Below are positions 26,352 through 35,587 of a stretch of 64,000 nt of DNA, piece by piece. The stretch spans positions 34,729 through 98,728 of the forward strand of contig JAJDDW010000040.1 of assembly GCA_029260115.1 (NCBI GenBank), written 5' to 3'. The translations under genes were made by a program, and so were the position numbers. Numbering within the stretch: position 1 is the first letter of the stretch; every line of letters begins with the position of its first letter. The stretch comes from Phycisphaerae bacterium. GTDB lineage: Bacteria; Planctomycetota; Phycisphaerae; UBA1845. The notes below the pieces were generated by a model. That model saw only the letters and a program-made list of their open reading frames with translations. It was not told the origin of the DNA and searched no databases.

Positions 26352-26912
26352 TTATTTTGCGCGTTCCATGTACTCGCCGGTGCGGGTATCGACGCGAATA
26401 ATCTCGCCCAGGGCAATAAACGGAGGCACGCGAATCTTCGCGCCGGTTTCTACAATAGCTTCCTTCATCTGATTGGTAGCAGTGGCACCCTTAATAGACG
26501 GAGCTGTATCTGTAACCTCCAACTCCACCACGAAAGGCAATTCAAAAGTAACCATTTGCCCGTCATACACTTGGCAGGCGATTTTTTCGTTGGGCTTGAG
26601 CCACATCGCGGCTTCACCTACCACGTCTGGGCTAACGGGTATTTGATCGAATGACTCCTCGTCCATGACAATGAAGTTTTCGCCCTCTTTGTAAAGGAAT
26701 TCATAGGTTTTTGACTCGACAAAGGGGATTTCGATGCGATCATCGACACGGAAACGCTCCTCAAAGATGCGACCGGTTTTAACCATTTTGAGTTTGGTCT
26801 GGACATAACTGCGCTTGTTGCCCTTGGCAACATGCTGCGCCTCGTGGACAATGGCTAGCTCTCCGCCGTAAATGATGGTTTTTCCCTTGTTGAGGTCGAC
26901 GGCTTTGATCAT
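26352..26912 (-). CDS. efp: Translation elongation factor P
   Basis: EF-P rescues ribosomes stalled at polyproline. The 186-residue protein has the three-domain plan: KOW-like N-terminus (LNKGKTIIYGGELAIVHEAQHVAKG), OB domain (ESKTYEFLYKEGENFIVMDEESFDQI) and C-terminal signature (GAKIRVPPFIALGEIIRVDTRTGEYMERAK). The internal start MIKAVDL at 26912 is chosen because family homology begins there; an upstream start at 26999 adds 29 unrelated residues. The loop that carries the modified Lys34 in E. coli (VKPGKGQ) reads VAKGNKR here, with Asn32 at the modified position and Lys on both sides one or two residues away. So the EpmA-type lysylation may be absent or use a shifted Lys. Confidence 0.95.
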   Translation of the reverse strand: MIKAVDLNKGKTIIYGGELAIVHEAQHVAKGNKRSYVQTKLKMVKTGRIFEERFRVDDRIEIPFVESKTYEFLYKEGENFIVMDEESFDQIPVSPDVVGEAAMWLKPNEKIACQVYDGQMVTFELPFVVELEVTDTAPSIKGATATNQMKEAIVETGAKIRVPPFIALGEIIRVDTRTGEYMERAK

Positions 26913-27175
26913 TCTCGTAAACTCCCGAATCGGTTGCGTTTGGCCCTGCGTAGCTAAATTACTGCGATGGATCATCCTCTGCGGCGCATAGACGGTCAAG
27001 TGTAAGGGGGCTAAATCCTTCGTATTAGCAGGTTCGTCCGAAAATCATGACGCTATAGATCAATAGTGACTACTCTATATGGCATGAAACGACTCGGATG
27101 GTGACTTAGCGTCCACAATTGTATTGCGTCGGTAGCATGTATTTCATTTGTTCTGAATCACCTACAATGTAGAGC

Positions 27176-27976
27176 ATGAGCAAACCACGTCCTACCGCTG
27201 TGCAAAAGTATCACGATCGGGTGGCCCCGCGTTATGACGCGAGCTATCAAGATGATTTTTGGAAATGGCATGATGCACTCACCTGGAACTATGTAAAGCC
27301 GTTTCTTCCTAAAGATTGCTCGGCTGAGGTGCTTGATCTGGGATGTGGCACCGGCAAGTGGGGCGGAAAGCTCGTCAAATCTGGATTCGCCACTACCTTT
27401 ATTGATATATCTAACCGAATGATAAATATCGCTCGCGACACTTATGGTGATAGTAATACGGCCACCTCGTTCTATCAGGCTGACTTGTGTGACATGTCGA
27501 TGCTGCCCAAAGATCATTTCGCCCTCGCATTGGCTATGGGTGATCCGATCGGTTGCACACATGCCCCAGCTAAGGCGCTAAAAGAGATTCGGCGAGTCTT
27601 ACAGCCTGGCGGGGTTCTTGTAGCGACCTTCGACAATCGACTGGCGGCTATTGATTACCACTTGAGCAAATCCGACGCGGATGAATTTGAGAAATTCCTC
27701 CGTAATGGACGAACACACTGGTTTACCAAGGATGAGAGCGAGCAGTTTGAGATTTTCACGTATACCCCACGCGAGGTGCGTAAGCTAGTTAGTGGTGCTG
27801 GGTTTGAGGTGCTCGATCTTGTGGCCAAGACCGTGCTGCCGATGCGTCATCACCGCAATTTGTTGGAAACCTCGGAATCTCAGCGGACTTGGGCGAAAAT
27901 CGAGAGTTCACTCTGTCGCGACGAAGCGGCTATGGGTCGAGCCTCGCATTTGCAGGTAGCCTGCCGCATAGCGTGA
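27176..27976 (+). CDS. Class I SAM-dependent methyltransferase
   Basis: A 266-residue soluble enzyme with the Rossmann methyltransferase motif I VLDLGCGTGKWGGKL (residues 58-72), motif II region FIDISNRMINIARDTYGD, and the later LKEIRRVLQPGGVLVATFDN typical of the Methyltransf_11/25 families. N-terminal YHDRVAPRYDASYQDDFWKWHD is the usual lead-in. Substrate is not predictable; related proteins methylate quinones, lipids or small molecules. The ATG follows GTAGAGC. It is a lone gene with the divergent EF-P gene on one side and the zinc-ribbon gene 120 bases downstream. Confidence 0.9.
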   Translation: MSKPRPTAVQKYHDRVAPRYDASYQDDFWKWHDALTWNYVKPFLPKDCSAEVLDLGCGTGKWGGKLVKSGFATTFIDISNRMINIARDTYGDSNTATSFYQADLCDMSMLPKDHFALALAMGDPIGCTHAPAKALKEIRRVLQPGGVLVATFDNRLAAIDYHLSKSDADEFEKFLRNGRTHWFTKDESEQFEIFTYTPREVRKLVSGAGFEVLDLVAKTVLPMRHHRNLLETSESQRTWAKIESSLCRDEAAMGRASHLQVACRIA

Positions 27977-28099
27977 ATGATGGCATTTTACATCAGCCAA
28001 CGCCGAATTCGTAATGCTGTGGACGGTTATTTTATAGCCTAAAATTTTTGGGGTCCGCTGGCCTTGATGTTTCGCCGACTAGCGTGCATAATAAGCGTT

Positions 28100-28843
28100 A
28101 TGGGAGAGACACTCGAAGCGTTACACCGTTTGCAGGTCGTCGAATTACAAATAGCAGAGATTCGGAGTCAGCGTGATGTGATACAACGTCGCGTTGAGGT
28201 TCACAGAAAACGTCTGCAACAAGCCAATGATAGAGTCGAAGAGCTACAAGTCAGTGCGCGTCGAAAGCAGATGGATATTGACGCCCTGTCACTCGATGTT
28301 TCTTCTCGCGAAGAGTCTGTCGCCAAACATCGCGAAGCGCTTAACAACGCCAAAACCAACAAAGAATACAGCGCCATCCTCGCCGCGATGAACGCGGAGA
28401 AGGCCGACTCGGGTAAAGTTGAGAGTCAGGTTCTTGAGCGGATGGAAGAAATCCAATCCACCAACAATGAAGTAGCCCAGGTCGAGGAAGAGAAGAAGGT
28501 ACATTCCGATGCCTTAGCAGTAGCCGAGGAAAAACTTGCTGCCTTCGATGAGCGACATAAAAAAGAGACCAATCGGCTAACCAAAGACCGCAAAGAATGC
28601 GAAAGCGGCATCGCACCCACCACGCTATCATCTTTCAATCGGGTGGCAGATCACCTCGAAGGTGAGGCGATGGCCGTGGTTGGCAAAGTGCATCCTAAAC
28701 GAGATGAATATGTCTGCACCGGCTGCAACTTGAAAATTTCACTCGAAATCGTCAACATCTTGCAATCGCGAGACGAAATTCAGATGTGCAAATGCTGCGG
28801 CCGAATCCTGTATGTCGAATCTTCAATAGTTAAGACTCCCTAA
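28100..28843 (+). CDS. Coiled-coil protein with C4-type zinc ribbon (CdsZ/DUF164 family)
   Basis: A 247-residue protein. Residues about 5-170 form a long coiled coil (LEALHRLQVVELQIAEIRSQRDVI through NRLTKDRKECESG) with the family marker ALNNAKTNKEYSAILAAMNAEK. The C-terminus has two CxxC pairs in YVCTGCNLKISLE and MCKCCGRILY, a four-cysteine zinc ribbon (zf-RING_7). This family is widespread in bacteria and in some cases linked to protein export chaperoning or RNA binding; function here is inferred from family only. The ATG at 28100 is preferred over 28064 because family homology begins with the LEALHRLQ helix. Confidence 0.88.
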   Translation: MGETLEALHRLQVVELQIAEIRSQRDVIQRRVEVHRKRLQQANDRVEELQVSARRKQMDIDALSLDVSSREESVAKHREALNNAKTNKEYSAILAAMNAEKADSGKVESQVLERMEEIQSTNNEVAQVEEEKKVHSDALAVAEEKLAAFDERHKKETNRLTKDRKECESGIAPTTLSSFNRVADHLEGEAMAVVGKVHPKRDEYVCTGCNLKISLEIVNILQSRDEIQMCKCCGRILYVESSIVKTP

Positions 28844-29043
28844 CGCGGCGGCTTTCTTTTTTTCTATTTCACGCAGTTGTATATCGGCTATCGATGCCCC
28901 TGCGCAGCCATTCGCGTCAGCATCGGAAGAGATAAGCCTTCTGCCTAAACCTTCTAGACTATCTGAAATACAACGAATTAATTTCTAATTGGATACCACG
29001 GATAAGCTGGTGCTTACCTAGCCCACCCGGGGAATCTGGCTGC

Positions 29044-29241
29044 TCAGGTAGCCATAACATCTGAGGCGAGGGTGTTGACGATGTGTTCTAGCATTTTGTC
29101 TTCGTCAAAATCTCGATATATCACAGCTTGTCTTGCCGCGATGACCTTGTTCATGCGCGGGGCGGGGGTAAGGTCATTGGTAGCCGACTGACCGGCTGAG
29201 AGGCTATCGACTGCGTTTTCTGGATTGGCTAACCAAAACAT
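29044..29241 (-). CDS. Small hypothetical protein
   Basis: A 65-residue frame (MFWLANPENAVDSLSAGQSA..). It has a good GAGGAG about 10 bases upstream of the ATG on the minus strand, which is the main reason to accept it. The C-terminal half (RQAVIYRDFDEDKMLEHIVNTLAS) looks helical. No signal, membrane segment or known family. Confidence 0.5.
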   Translation of the reverse strand: MFWLANPENAVDSLSAGQSATNDLTPAPRMNKVIAARQAVIYRDFDEDKMLEHIVNTLASDVMAT

Positions 29242-29680
29242 ATGGCATGCTCCTCAACTGGCGAATGCGCCATATCGCGACGTCGCTGTCGATGTTACAT
29301 CGTACGAAATGGTGGCTGACTGAAGTTATGTTCCGATATTATTTGCCCTAAAGTCTAGTTGATGCTCTATCCGGTATCGAACGCATGCCATCGACGCCCC
29401 AATGTTCAAAAGTAACGAAAAGGACAAATAACCGGCCATCCGTCTTAATTGTCATATTCTCGCGGTGAGAGCGCTTCACAGAATCGATATTTAGGTATCC
29501 CAATCTCAGCGTCACAGAATAACATACCACATGTTTTTACAGTCGCTCGGCGACGCGAGGGTGGGGGACACGGGCCATATAGATTATGCTTGACGAGATG
29601 GGCGTTTATGGCCGATAACTATCTGGTCGGTGCTTTATTCACCGGGACTTGTTCACGTTCTACAAAGTTGGAGTCTGCTT
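29242..29680. other. Spacer without a supported gene
   Basis: About 440 bases between divergent genes, the small hypothetical protein and the amidase. Overlapping short frames on both strands lack ribosome binding sites. It probably holds the two promoters; no convincing -35/-10 pair was identified by eye. Confidence 0.4.
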
Positions 29681-30412
29681 ATGGTGTCGCGGGAGAGATG
29701 CATGCGCTTGTTCTTATTCACGGGCGCATTGGCTATGGCACCAGCTATTGGCTGCGTCTCCCAAGATTTTACCGAATCCATCCAGCCAACCCCGCCGCCA
29801 TCTTTTTATATACCTAGAAGTTCAGTTACGCCTCCCCGACCTGCCATGGGTCAGCGATATGCGAGCAGACGACCCATTATTAGGCCGAGCCGCCCCCTTC
29901 TGCCAACAAGGCGACATAGCGAGTGGATGCCGGCTGCAGGGAAGGTTAGCCCGCAATGGACAACTATTGTGCTTCATCATAGCGGGACCAAAGCCGGCGG
30001 CGCGAAATCTTTCGACCGTAACCACCGCCTTGTGAGAGGTTGGGACGAGCTTGGTTATCATTTTGTGATTGGTAATGGCTCTAACACGCCAGATGGGCTA
30101 GTGGAGGTTGGTGGCCGATGGCGCAAGCAAACGACCGGCGCTCACTGCAAGACCGCCCGGAATTATCATAATGAGCACGGCATTGGTATTTGTTTGGTCG
30201 GCGATTTTACGAAATCCAACCCCACACCTAAGCAACTGGCCTCGCTCTCGGAGCTGTTGCGATTTTTGTGCGCGGAAAGCGGCATACCCGCTAACAGGAT
30301 TACGTCGCACGGTCTGCTAGTCCCTAAGACGCAATGCCCTGGAAAAAATTTACCCTTGCGATCCATCAGAAGGAGCATTATGCCGCGTGTAGCCACGTTG
30401 TCGCAGCCATAG
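29681..30412 (+). CDS. N-acetylmuramoyl-L-alanine amidase (Amidase_2/PGRP fold), lipoprotein
   Basis: Cleaves the bond between muramic acid and the peptide in peptidoglycan. The Amidase_2 domain covers about residues 75-225: WTTIVLHHSGTKAGGAKSFDRNH, GWDELGYHFVIGNG, HCKTARNYHNEHGIGICLVGDF and SHGLLVPKTQCPGKNLPL. The zinc ligands His (HHS), His (in GAHC) and the late Cys (TQCPG) are in place. A lipoprotein signal (RLFLFTGALAMAPAIGC) precedes a Pro-rich linker, so it is anchored in the periplasm. The ATG at 29681 has TTGGAG 8 bases upstream; an ATG at 29702 with GGGAGAG upstream is an alternative, and a GTG at 29630 is less likely. Confidence 0.88.
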   Translation: MVSRERCMRLFLFTGALAMAPAIGCVSQDFTESIQPTPPPSFYIPRSSVTPPRPAMGQRYASRRPIIRPSRPLLPTRRHSEWMPAAGKVSPQWTTIVLHHSGTKAGGAKSFDRNHRLVRGWDELGYHFVIGNGSNTPDGLVEVGGRWRKQTTGAHCKTARNYHNEHGIGICLVGDFTKSNPTPKQLASLSELLRFLCAESGIPANRITSHGLLVPKTQCPGKNLPLRSIRRSIMPRVATLSQP

Positions 30413-30717
30413 GCGAGGGATGTTAGCATCCAATTCCTAGCCGACCTTGGCTTGATCGAAAATGTTGCGACCATCGATATCAGCCTTAATATGACCATTT
30501 TTGCTATCGGGAGTTGTGAAACTATCGGAAGTATTAAACTGCGACCTTGACATAACCGATGGGTACAACGAATAGATATGGGGCCAAGTCTTATGATGTG
30601 GCTGGCGGGGCATGTTGCGATCGCTGCTATCACGGGATTTGAGCATAACAAAGTATTTTGGTACGTCCGCCCGATATTAAAAGGGCTGAGCAACAGCCAA
30701 ACTTGGAGTATGAGACA
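30413..30717. other. Spacer without a supported gene
   Basis: About 305 bases. Minus-strand frames (175 and 69 residues) overlap the amidase gene or lack start signals and are taken as shadows. It likely holds the promoter of the small lipoprotein gene. Confidence 0.4.
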
Positions 30718-30927
30718 ATGAATAAGCAGAGCCTTCGAAATCGATTCATGCGATTTGCCACCGCCGTAGCCGTAGGCGGTTCGGCGTTTCAGTTGAGCGG
30801 GTGCGACCCAGCCGTGCGTGACACGTTGCTAGGTGGCTTGGAAACAACAACGCAAAGTTTATCGTCAGCGTTAATCTCCGCCCTGTTCTTGAGCCTCGAC
30901 GACGACGACACCTTAACTACGCCGTAA
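30718..30927 (+). CDS. Small GCDPAVRD-type lipoprotein
   Basis: A 69-residue protein starting MNKQSLRNRF. A signal with lipobox SGC (VAVGGSAFQLSGC) is followed by DPAVRDTLLGGLETTTQSLSS, then ALISALFLSL and an acidic end (DDDDTLTTP). Several short planctomycete exported proteins share the GCDPxVRDxxLxGLE pattern; they are uncharacterised. The ATG at 30718 is chosen because it starts the signal; the frame's upstream start at 30658 would add 20 unrelated residues. A strong terminator follows 80 bases downstream, consistent with a monocistronic, well-expressed gene. Confidence 0.75.
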   Translation: MNKQSLRNRFMRFATAVAVGGSAFQLSGCDPAVRDTLLGGLETTTQSLSSALISALFLSLDDDDTLTTP

Positions 30928-31006
30928 AGCTGCCTGGCTTGGTGTGTTAGGTTGCCTCATTAAGGATTCCGCGCACCCACGTCGACGGTGCTATAGAAAC
31001 TATACA

Positions 31007-31038
31007 AGCCGCTACCCGCCTCGCGCGGGTGGCGGCTT
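31007..31038 (+). terminator. Rho-independent terminator
   Basis: AGCCGC(T)ACCCGC and GCGGGTGGCGGCT form a strong GC stem around a short TCGC-like loop, followed by TTATTATT. It lies about 80 bases after the stop of the small lipoprotein gene. Confidence 0.85.
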
Positions 31039-31324
31039 TATTATTGCCACGATTGATAGTCAGATATTCAAGAGATCGTGTTTTCCACACTAATAAGTGG
31101 AGTGTTAACTCCCTCCCTCCACACCCGTTCGAGTTGATGAACTAAACAGGCCATTCCTTCTTCGGTGATGATTTACCAAGCTAAGTGTTATCTTGTCACC
31201 GGTTTTGCGTGCCCGCTGACATTTTAGCAGGATTATAATAGATCGGCGTTCCTCAGCTGTGTATCATAGTGTTTTTGGCTATGTTCATCGTAGTATTCAA
31301 AATGTTGCGTAATTTGAGAAGGGG

Positions 31325-32719
31325 ATGTTGGTTGGTATGATGTGGCGAAACAACAGGCATGATAGCCAAGTACGCAGCATCGTGGGGTGCCTAGTATTGA
31401 CGTTGTTGTTGGTGCATGAATCGACCGCCATAGAATTGGCTGTACGGCCATTCGTCGAACGACCTGGCCAGCTCGAATTCTCCTCTCAGATGATCGTCCG
31501 ACCAATTCAACCAGCGACGCTTAATAGACGCGGCCTTGGTGCTCAGCAAATTGAACAAATCCGTAAACGTGCGGTTGCCCAAATCGAAAAGCAGATTATC
31601 GAACGGGTATCGCAAACCGACGAGTACATCATCAGTTTACCAACAGGTGAAACCGAGAACAGCTATGCCGCTCGACTTATGACGACTGGCGATTTCCAAT
31701 ACGTGGTACCAAACTGGTTTTGCTATCCCACTGCAACGCTGCCCAACGACGGTGGCTATATCGATCAATGGCATCACCAGACTCTACAGACCAGCTTGGC
31801 CTGGGATATTACGACGGGCGATTCCAATTTTATTATCGCCATCGTCGATAGCGGTATTGAACTGGCACACCCAGATCTCGCCGGGGCACTCGTATCAGGA
31901 TACAACGCTGAGGACCGCATCGCTCAAATAGATGGTGGACTGGTTGACGATTTAGGTGGGCACGGCACGTTTGTGGCTGGCATAGCTGGCGCGATCGGAA
32001 ACAACCAAACGCATGTAGTCGGAATGGGCTGGCATTTTTCGGTCATGCCGGTTCGCTACTCAAACAACGCGGCTGGCGGATTTCTTAATAATATTCTCGA
32101 CGGCGCACGCTGGGCAGTGGATCATGGGGCTAAGTGTATCAATGTGAGCCAGACCGGCGTTGAGTTTGAGCCTGTGCAGACGACCGGACAGTACATCAAA
32201 GATCAAGGTGGACTTCTAGTCTGGGCGGCTGGCAATGATGGTCGAGACCTGTCATGGTTCGATTGGCCTGACGTTATCGTGGTGGGCGGTACGGATCATA
32301 ATGACAACCGAACGACATGTTCGGCTTTTGGATTAGCAGTTGATTTGTTCGCACCAGGCGTCGATATTTTGAGTACCGGGATTCCTGGCGGTTTAGCTAT
32401 TAGCGGCTGCGGTACGAGCGCGTCCACACCTATGGTAGCCGGTGTGATAGGTTTGCTCTGGTCTGCAAAGCCATCCCTAACTCCGGATCAAGTAGAGGCG
32501 CATTTATTCAATGGCTGCGTGGACCTCGGCTCCACAGGTAATGATGACGTCTGGGGCTGGGGACGTCTTAACCCCTTCCCGTCGGTGCTCTCGGCATCGA
32601 ATCAAGCTATTCCTACAATGTCGCAGTGGGGGATTGTGGTGATGTGGCTGCTCGTGCCTACCGCCGGCACGGTGGTATGCCTGCGGCGGCGGCCGATAAA
32701 TATGCCCAGACGCAAGTAA
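31325..32719 (+). CDS. Subtilisin-like (S8) serine protease with IPTL-CTERM-type sorting tail
   Basis: A 464-residue secreted protease. A signal (IVGCLVLTLLLVHESTA) is followed by a short propeptide-like region to about residue 150. The S8 triad is complete: Asp175 in IAIVDSGI, His213 in GGHGTFVAGIAG, Ser365 in GTSASTPMVAGV, with oxyanion Asn304 in AAGND. The C-terminal 36 residues read IPTMSQWGIVVMWLLVP, then a hydrophobic stretch, then RRRP and a basic end. This fits the IPTL-CTERM pattern (IPT-x2-xWG, helix, Arg cluster) recognised by exosortase-like/archaeosortase-like enzymes, so the protease is probably anchored or sorted at the envelope. The start ATG at 31325 sits 6 bases after GAAGGGG. 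A convergent gene follows past a hairpin. Confidence 0.9.
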   Translation: MLVGMMWRNNRHDSQVRSIVGCLVLTLLLVHESTAIELAVRPFVERPGQLEFSSQMIVRPIQPATLNRRGLGAQQIEQIRKRAVAQIEKQIIERVSQTDEYIISLPTGETENSYAARLMTTGDFQYVVPNWFCYPTATLPNDGGYIDQWHHQTLQTSLAWDITTGDSNFIIAIVDSGIELAHPDLAGALVSGYNAEDRIAQIDGGLVDDLGGHGTFVAGIAGAIGNNQTHVVGMGWHFSVMPVRYSNNAAGGFLNNILDGARWAVDHGAKCINVSQTGVEFEPVQTTGQYIKDQGGLLVWAAGNDGRDLSWFDWPDVIVVGGTDHNDNRTTCSAFGLAVDLFAPGVDILSTGIPGGLAISGCGTSASTPMVAGVIGLLWSAKPSLTPDQVEAHLFNGCVDLGSTGNDDVWGWGRLNPFPSVLSASNQAIPTMSQWGIVVMWLLVPTAGTVVCLRRRPINMPRRK

Positions 32720-32763
32720 CGCTCATAAACATAGTAAACACGCGCTACGTCTTAAATCATAAT

Positions 32764-32786
32764 CTAATCCCATGTGTCGGGATTAG
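32764..32786. terminator. Bidirectional hairpin between convergent genes
   Basis: CTAATCCC and GGGATTAG pair around ATGTGTC. It lies between the stops of the protease and of the minus-strand membrane protein, with TTCTTTTT on one side and A/T-rich sequence on the other, as expected for a shared terminator. Confidence 0.6.
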
Positions 32787-32790
32787 CAGG

Positions 32791-34740
32791 CTAGTCCTTC
32801 TTTTTCTTGCCGAATAGTCCACCGAAAGCCTTCTCTGCTTGGTTCTTAACATCCTCACCTTTGTCAGGAGACTTTTCTTTTTCGCTGGTGTCATCGGAAG
32901 GCTTCTTGCCGAGCAATCCGCCGAGCCCGCCTTGGCTATCCCCAAGTGATGGTATGCCGTTCTTCAGGTCTGGCACGCCTCCGGGAACTTTCCCTTCGAG
33001 TAAATCTCCAGCTCGGCGGGCAAGCTCGTCTTTGCCAGCGTTCACGAGTGCCTCTTGCATGGCTTGACCAAAACCTTGGCTATCGATCACCAGTTTGGGG
33101 CTTGCTGTTGGGCCCACCAATCTCATGCCGATGTCGAGATTTTCGAGCACCTTCATAGCCTCCGACGAGACTTGAGGGTCCAAGCCGCCGATACCGCCGG
33201 CAGCGTTCATCTTGAGTCCAACCGTGCTAATCGCAAAGCCGATGTCCATAAATTCCCGGTTGATGCTCCCACTGATTTTCGCCTTAGCTCGGCCACCTTG
33301 TAGCACAACCGGATTGCTGCTTTTGAGATTCTTCTGCATGTTGGCAAGGTCAATGTCTTCAAACAAGGCGTCTACCGTTGATGATCCACCAGCTCGCTCA
33401 TAGGTTGAGGTAAGCTTCAACGTCGACCTGTGTTCTTTCGATGTGGCTTCTACAACAACTGGCTTGCCCAGCCCGGCTGGTGCATCGCTAATATTGAGGC
33501 ACACGATTTTGCTGTTACCTAATCCTTCAACTGGAATAATAACATCGTCGATCACCAACTTGCGTATGACGAGCCTTGGCGTGGGAGACCTTGGCGCGGT
33601 TGCGTCGAGATATCCCAAATAGGCCGTGGGCACAGCTTCGGTTGGAATTTCATCGACCTCAGTCTTCTCGCTGCTCGGCAACCATTCCTGAAGTTTACGA
33701 AGGTACGTGCGTACTTGCTCGGCATTAGAAAAATAAGACTCAGCCGAAGCGACACTACCCAAGTCCAAACCCATCTTGTCTAGTTCGGATTGAGGTTTTT
33801 CTGGCGACACGCCTACTTGCTTTGCGGCTTGAACGACTTCACCGGCACTGCTGCGCGGGCTGTCTAATTTTACGGTGGCAACGGTGACCTCTTCCATCAC
33901 GATGCGCCCACAGAGCAATTCCCATAGGCTAACGTCGGCGGTGAGCGTCGCGATTTCAAGTCGATTTTGGTTTGGCTGCTCAGGGTTGGTCGCGGCGATG
34001 TCACGCGCAGAAACCCGCCCTTTCATCATGCCAAGATCGAGTTCTTTGATGTCAACCTGTGCACCATTGGCATTGGTGAGTGATTGCTCGGCATAAGCGA
34101 TGAGCGTCTCGCCGTTAATCATTGACGCGCCAACGACTGATCCGCCGGCGACGATGATGGCTAGGACTACACCGGCTATTCGCACGTACTTGGGTCGTTT
34201 TTTCAACACGTCAGCAGCGGACGATGAACCTTTACCCACGAAGACACGGGAAAGCAGCTTGACCCAGCCCTTATTCATCCATCGATTGAAAGCTTCAGAG
34301 CCTTCCTCGAGGCTTAGCCAGGTTGATCGAAACCGTTGCACGCTAAAGGCGAGAAGTAGGCCAGCGATGATGCCAGCAACAGGCCCCGCGACGAGCGAAC
34401 CGGCTACCGCGTAGCGCGATACATTGGTGATACCTATAATCGGAATCGACACGAGCAAGTCCAACATGCCGCCGAGATTACTCTGCGTCCACGCACCAAC
34501 ATGATATAGAAGCGGCGCGGCGGCTAAGCATATCGCTTTGCCCAGGCCTGCGGTAAGCATAAAAATTCCGAAATGGATATTGACTACGAGCGCGATGATA
34601 AGCAGCGCAGCGTGAATGCCGTACAACCCTGGCGTCATGCCGAACCAAATGCCAAGCATCGCCGACAAAAAAACAAGTGACGGGGCTACATCACCTCGAA
34701 AGACACCGATCCATTTTCTTACCGTTTTAGGAATAAACAT
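32791..34740 (-). CDS. TIGR03546-like membrane protein fused to an AsmA-like extracytoplasmic region
   Basis: A 649-residue protein. Residues 1-145 form several helices with the TIGR03546-like sequence APSLVFLSAMLGIWFGMTPGLYGIHAALLIIALVVNIHFGIFML. A further helix (VRIAGVVLAIIVAGGSVVGASMI, about 185-208) precedes a long extracytoplasmic part with the beta-rich, AsmA/TIGR03545-like pattern (VDIKELDLGMMKGRVSARDI, KLVIDDVIIPVEGLGNSKIV, NREFMDIGFAISTVGLKM). In other genomes these two parts are often separate neighbouring genes. AsmA-type proteins are implicated in lipid transport between membranes, which is a reasonable but unproven role. The C-terminus is charged and Gly/Lys-rich with a repeated GGLLGKKP/GGLFGKKK motif. 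Confidence 0.75.
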   Translation of the reverse strand: MFIPKTVRKWIGVFRGDVAPSLVFLSAMLGIWFGMTPGLYGIHAALLIIALVVNIHFGIFMLTAGLGKAICLAAAPLLYHVGAWTQSNLGGMLDLLVSIPIIGITNVSRYAVAGSLVAGPVAGIIAGLLLAFSVQRFRSTWLSLEEGSEAFNRWMNKGWVKLLSRVFVGKGSSSAADVLKKRPKYVRIAGVVLAIIVAGGSVVGASMINGETLIAYAEQSLTNANGAQVDIKELDLGMMKGRVSARDIAATNPEQPNQNRLEIATLTADVSLWELLCGRIVMEEVTVATVKLDSPRSSAGEVVQAAKQVGVSPEKPQSELDKMGLDLGSVASAESYFSNAEQVRTYLRKLQEWLPSSEKTEVDEIPTEAVPTAYLGYLDATAPRSPTPRLVIRKLVIDDVIIPVEGLGNSKIVCLNISDAPAGLGKPVVVEATSKEHRSTLKLTSTYERAGGSSTVDALFEDIDLANMQKNLKSSNPVVLQGGRAKAKISGSINREFMDIGFAISTVGLKMNAAGGIGGLDPQVSSEAMKVLENLDIGMRLVGPTASPKLVIDSQGFGQAMQEALVNAGKDELARRAGDLLEGKVPGGVPDLKNGIPSLGDSQGGLGGLLGKKPSDDTSEKEKSPDKGEDVKNQAEKAFGGLFGKKKKD

Positions 34741-34903
34741 AACGCACCTCGTTTAGATAATAGCCACCTGGCAGTGTCGGCATGCTACAATCCCAGACCT
34801 ATTGCAGCAAGCAAGAGGGCCGACGATCGGGTGCGTAACAGTATCGGTGGCTTCGGCTCATGTGGGGTGCCCCATTTTTCGCGTTACATCGGGTACGCTG
34901 CGG

Positions 34904-35587
34904 CTATGGCATTTCCCCGATGCAGATTTTGGCTTCTAACTCGGAGCTAACAACATTCTGATGAAAAATGGCTAATTTTTCATCTGGCGAAAAACACCCG
35001 CTAATTTCTTCATTTCCACGACCAGTGATTGCAATTCGCAAAGGTTCTGTGAGAGCACTACCATCCAATTCAGAAAAAACCTGGTAATACAATTGCCCTG
35101 ACGCACCCACGCCATTAATGTCCACGTCACCATCTGTTGATACATACACGATGGATGGACTACTTGGTGGATAAACTAACGTGACACCGTTACGACCAAT
35201 GGTAGGAACAACTTCACCTTCAAAAGATAATGTACGAGGCGGAAATAGCAGCGATTCAAAAGGACTGTCTCTTACTTGTATAGATCTACAGTCAACTACC
35301 AGGCCTTCCGATTGTTCCCATTCATTGTCATCAACTAGCCTAGAACCACCTGTATTGACATCGAAAAGATATACAGGCCCTGCTACTCTATCGAGTGACA
35401 CACTTCGTAGTAAAATATTCCCAGATTCATCATTTGTGTTTTTCACTTCGAAGAACAATACTTCTTCCGTCCAAGCAGCCGGATTGAAACAAGGTATATC
35501 ACTCTCTCCGCCAGGAGACGTTGTGCAGCCCCCGGCTAGGCATAGCAGCAAGGTGATGAAGAGAACATATTCTTTTTCCATGGCCAT
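34904..35587 (-). CDS. Hypothetical lipoprotein
   Basis: A 227-residue protein with a lipoprotein signal (YVLFITLLLCLAGGC, lipobox AGGC) followed by a Ser/Gly linker. The mature part is beta-rich (NILLRSVSLDRVAGPVYLFD, VVPTIGRNGVTLVYPP, SIVYVSTDGDVDINGV), with several cysteines (VDCRSI, SGCFSP, AKICIGEM). I do not recognise a family. The frame is more AT-rich than its neighbours, which may point to recent acquisition. The ATG pair at 35587/35581 is preceded by GGGGGACAAA. Confidence 0.65.
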   Translation of the reverse strand: MAMEKEYVLFITLLLCLAGGCTTSPGGESDIPCFNPAAWTEEVLFFEVKNTNDESGNILLRSVSLDRVAGPVYLFDVNTGGSRLVDDNEWEQSEGLVVDCRSIQVRDSPFESLLFPPRTLSFEGEVVPTIGRNGVTLVYPPSSPSIVYVSTDGDVDINGVGASGQLYYQVFSELDGSALTEPLRIAITGRGNEEISGCFSPDEKLAIFHQNVVSSELEAKICIGEMP

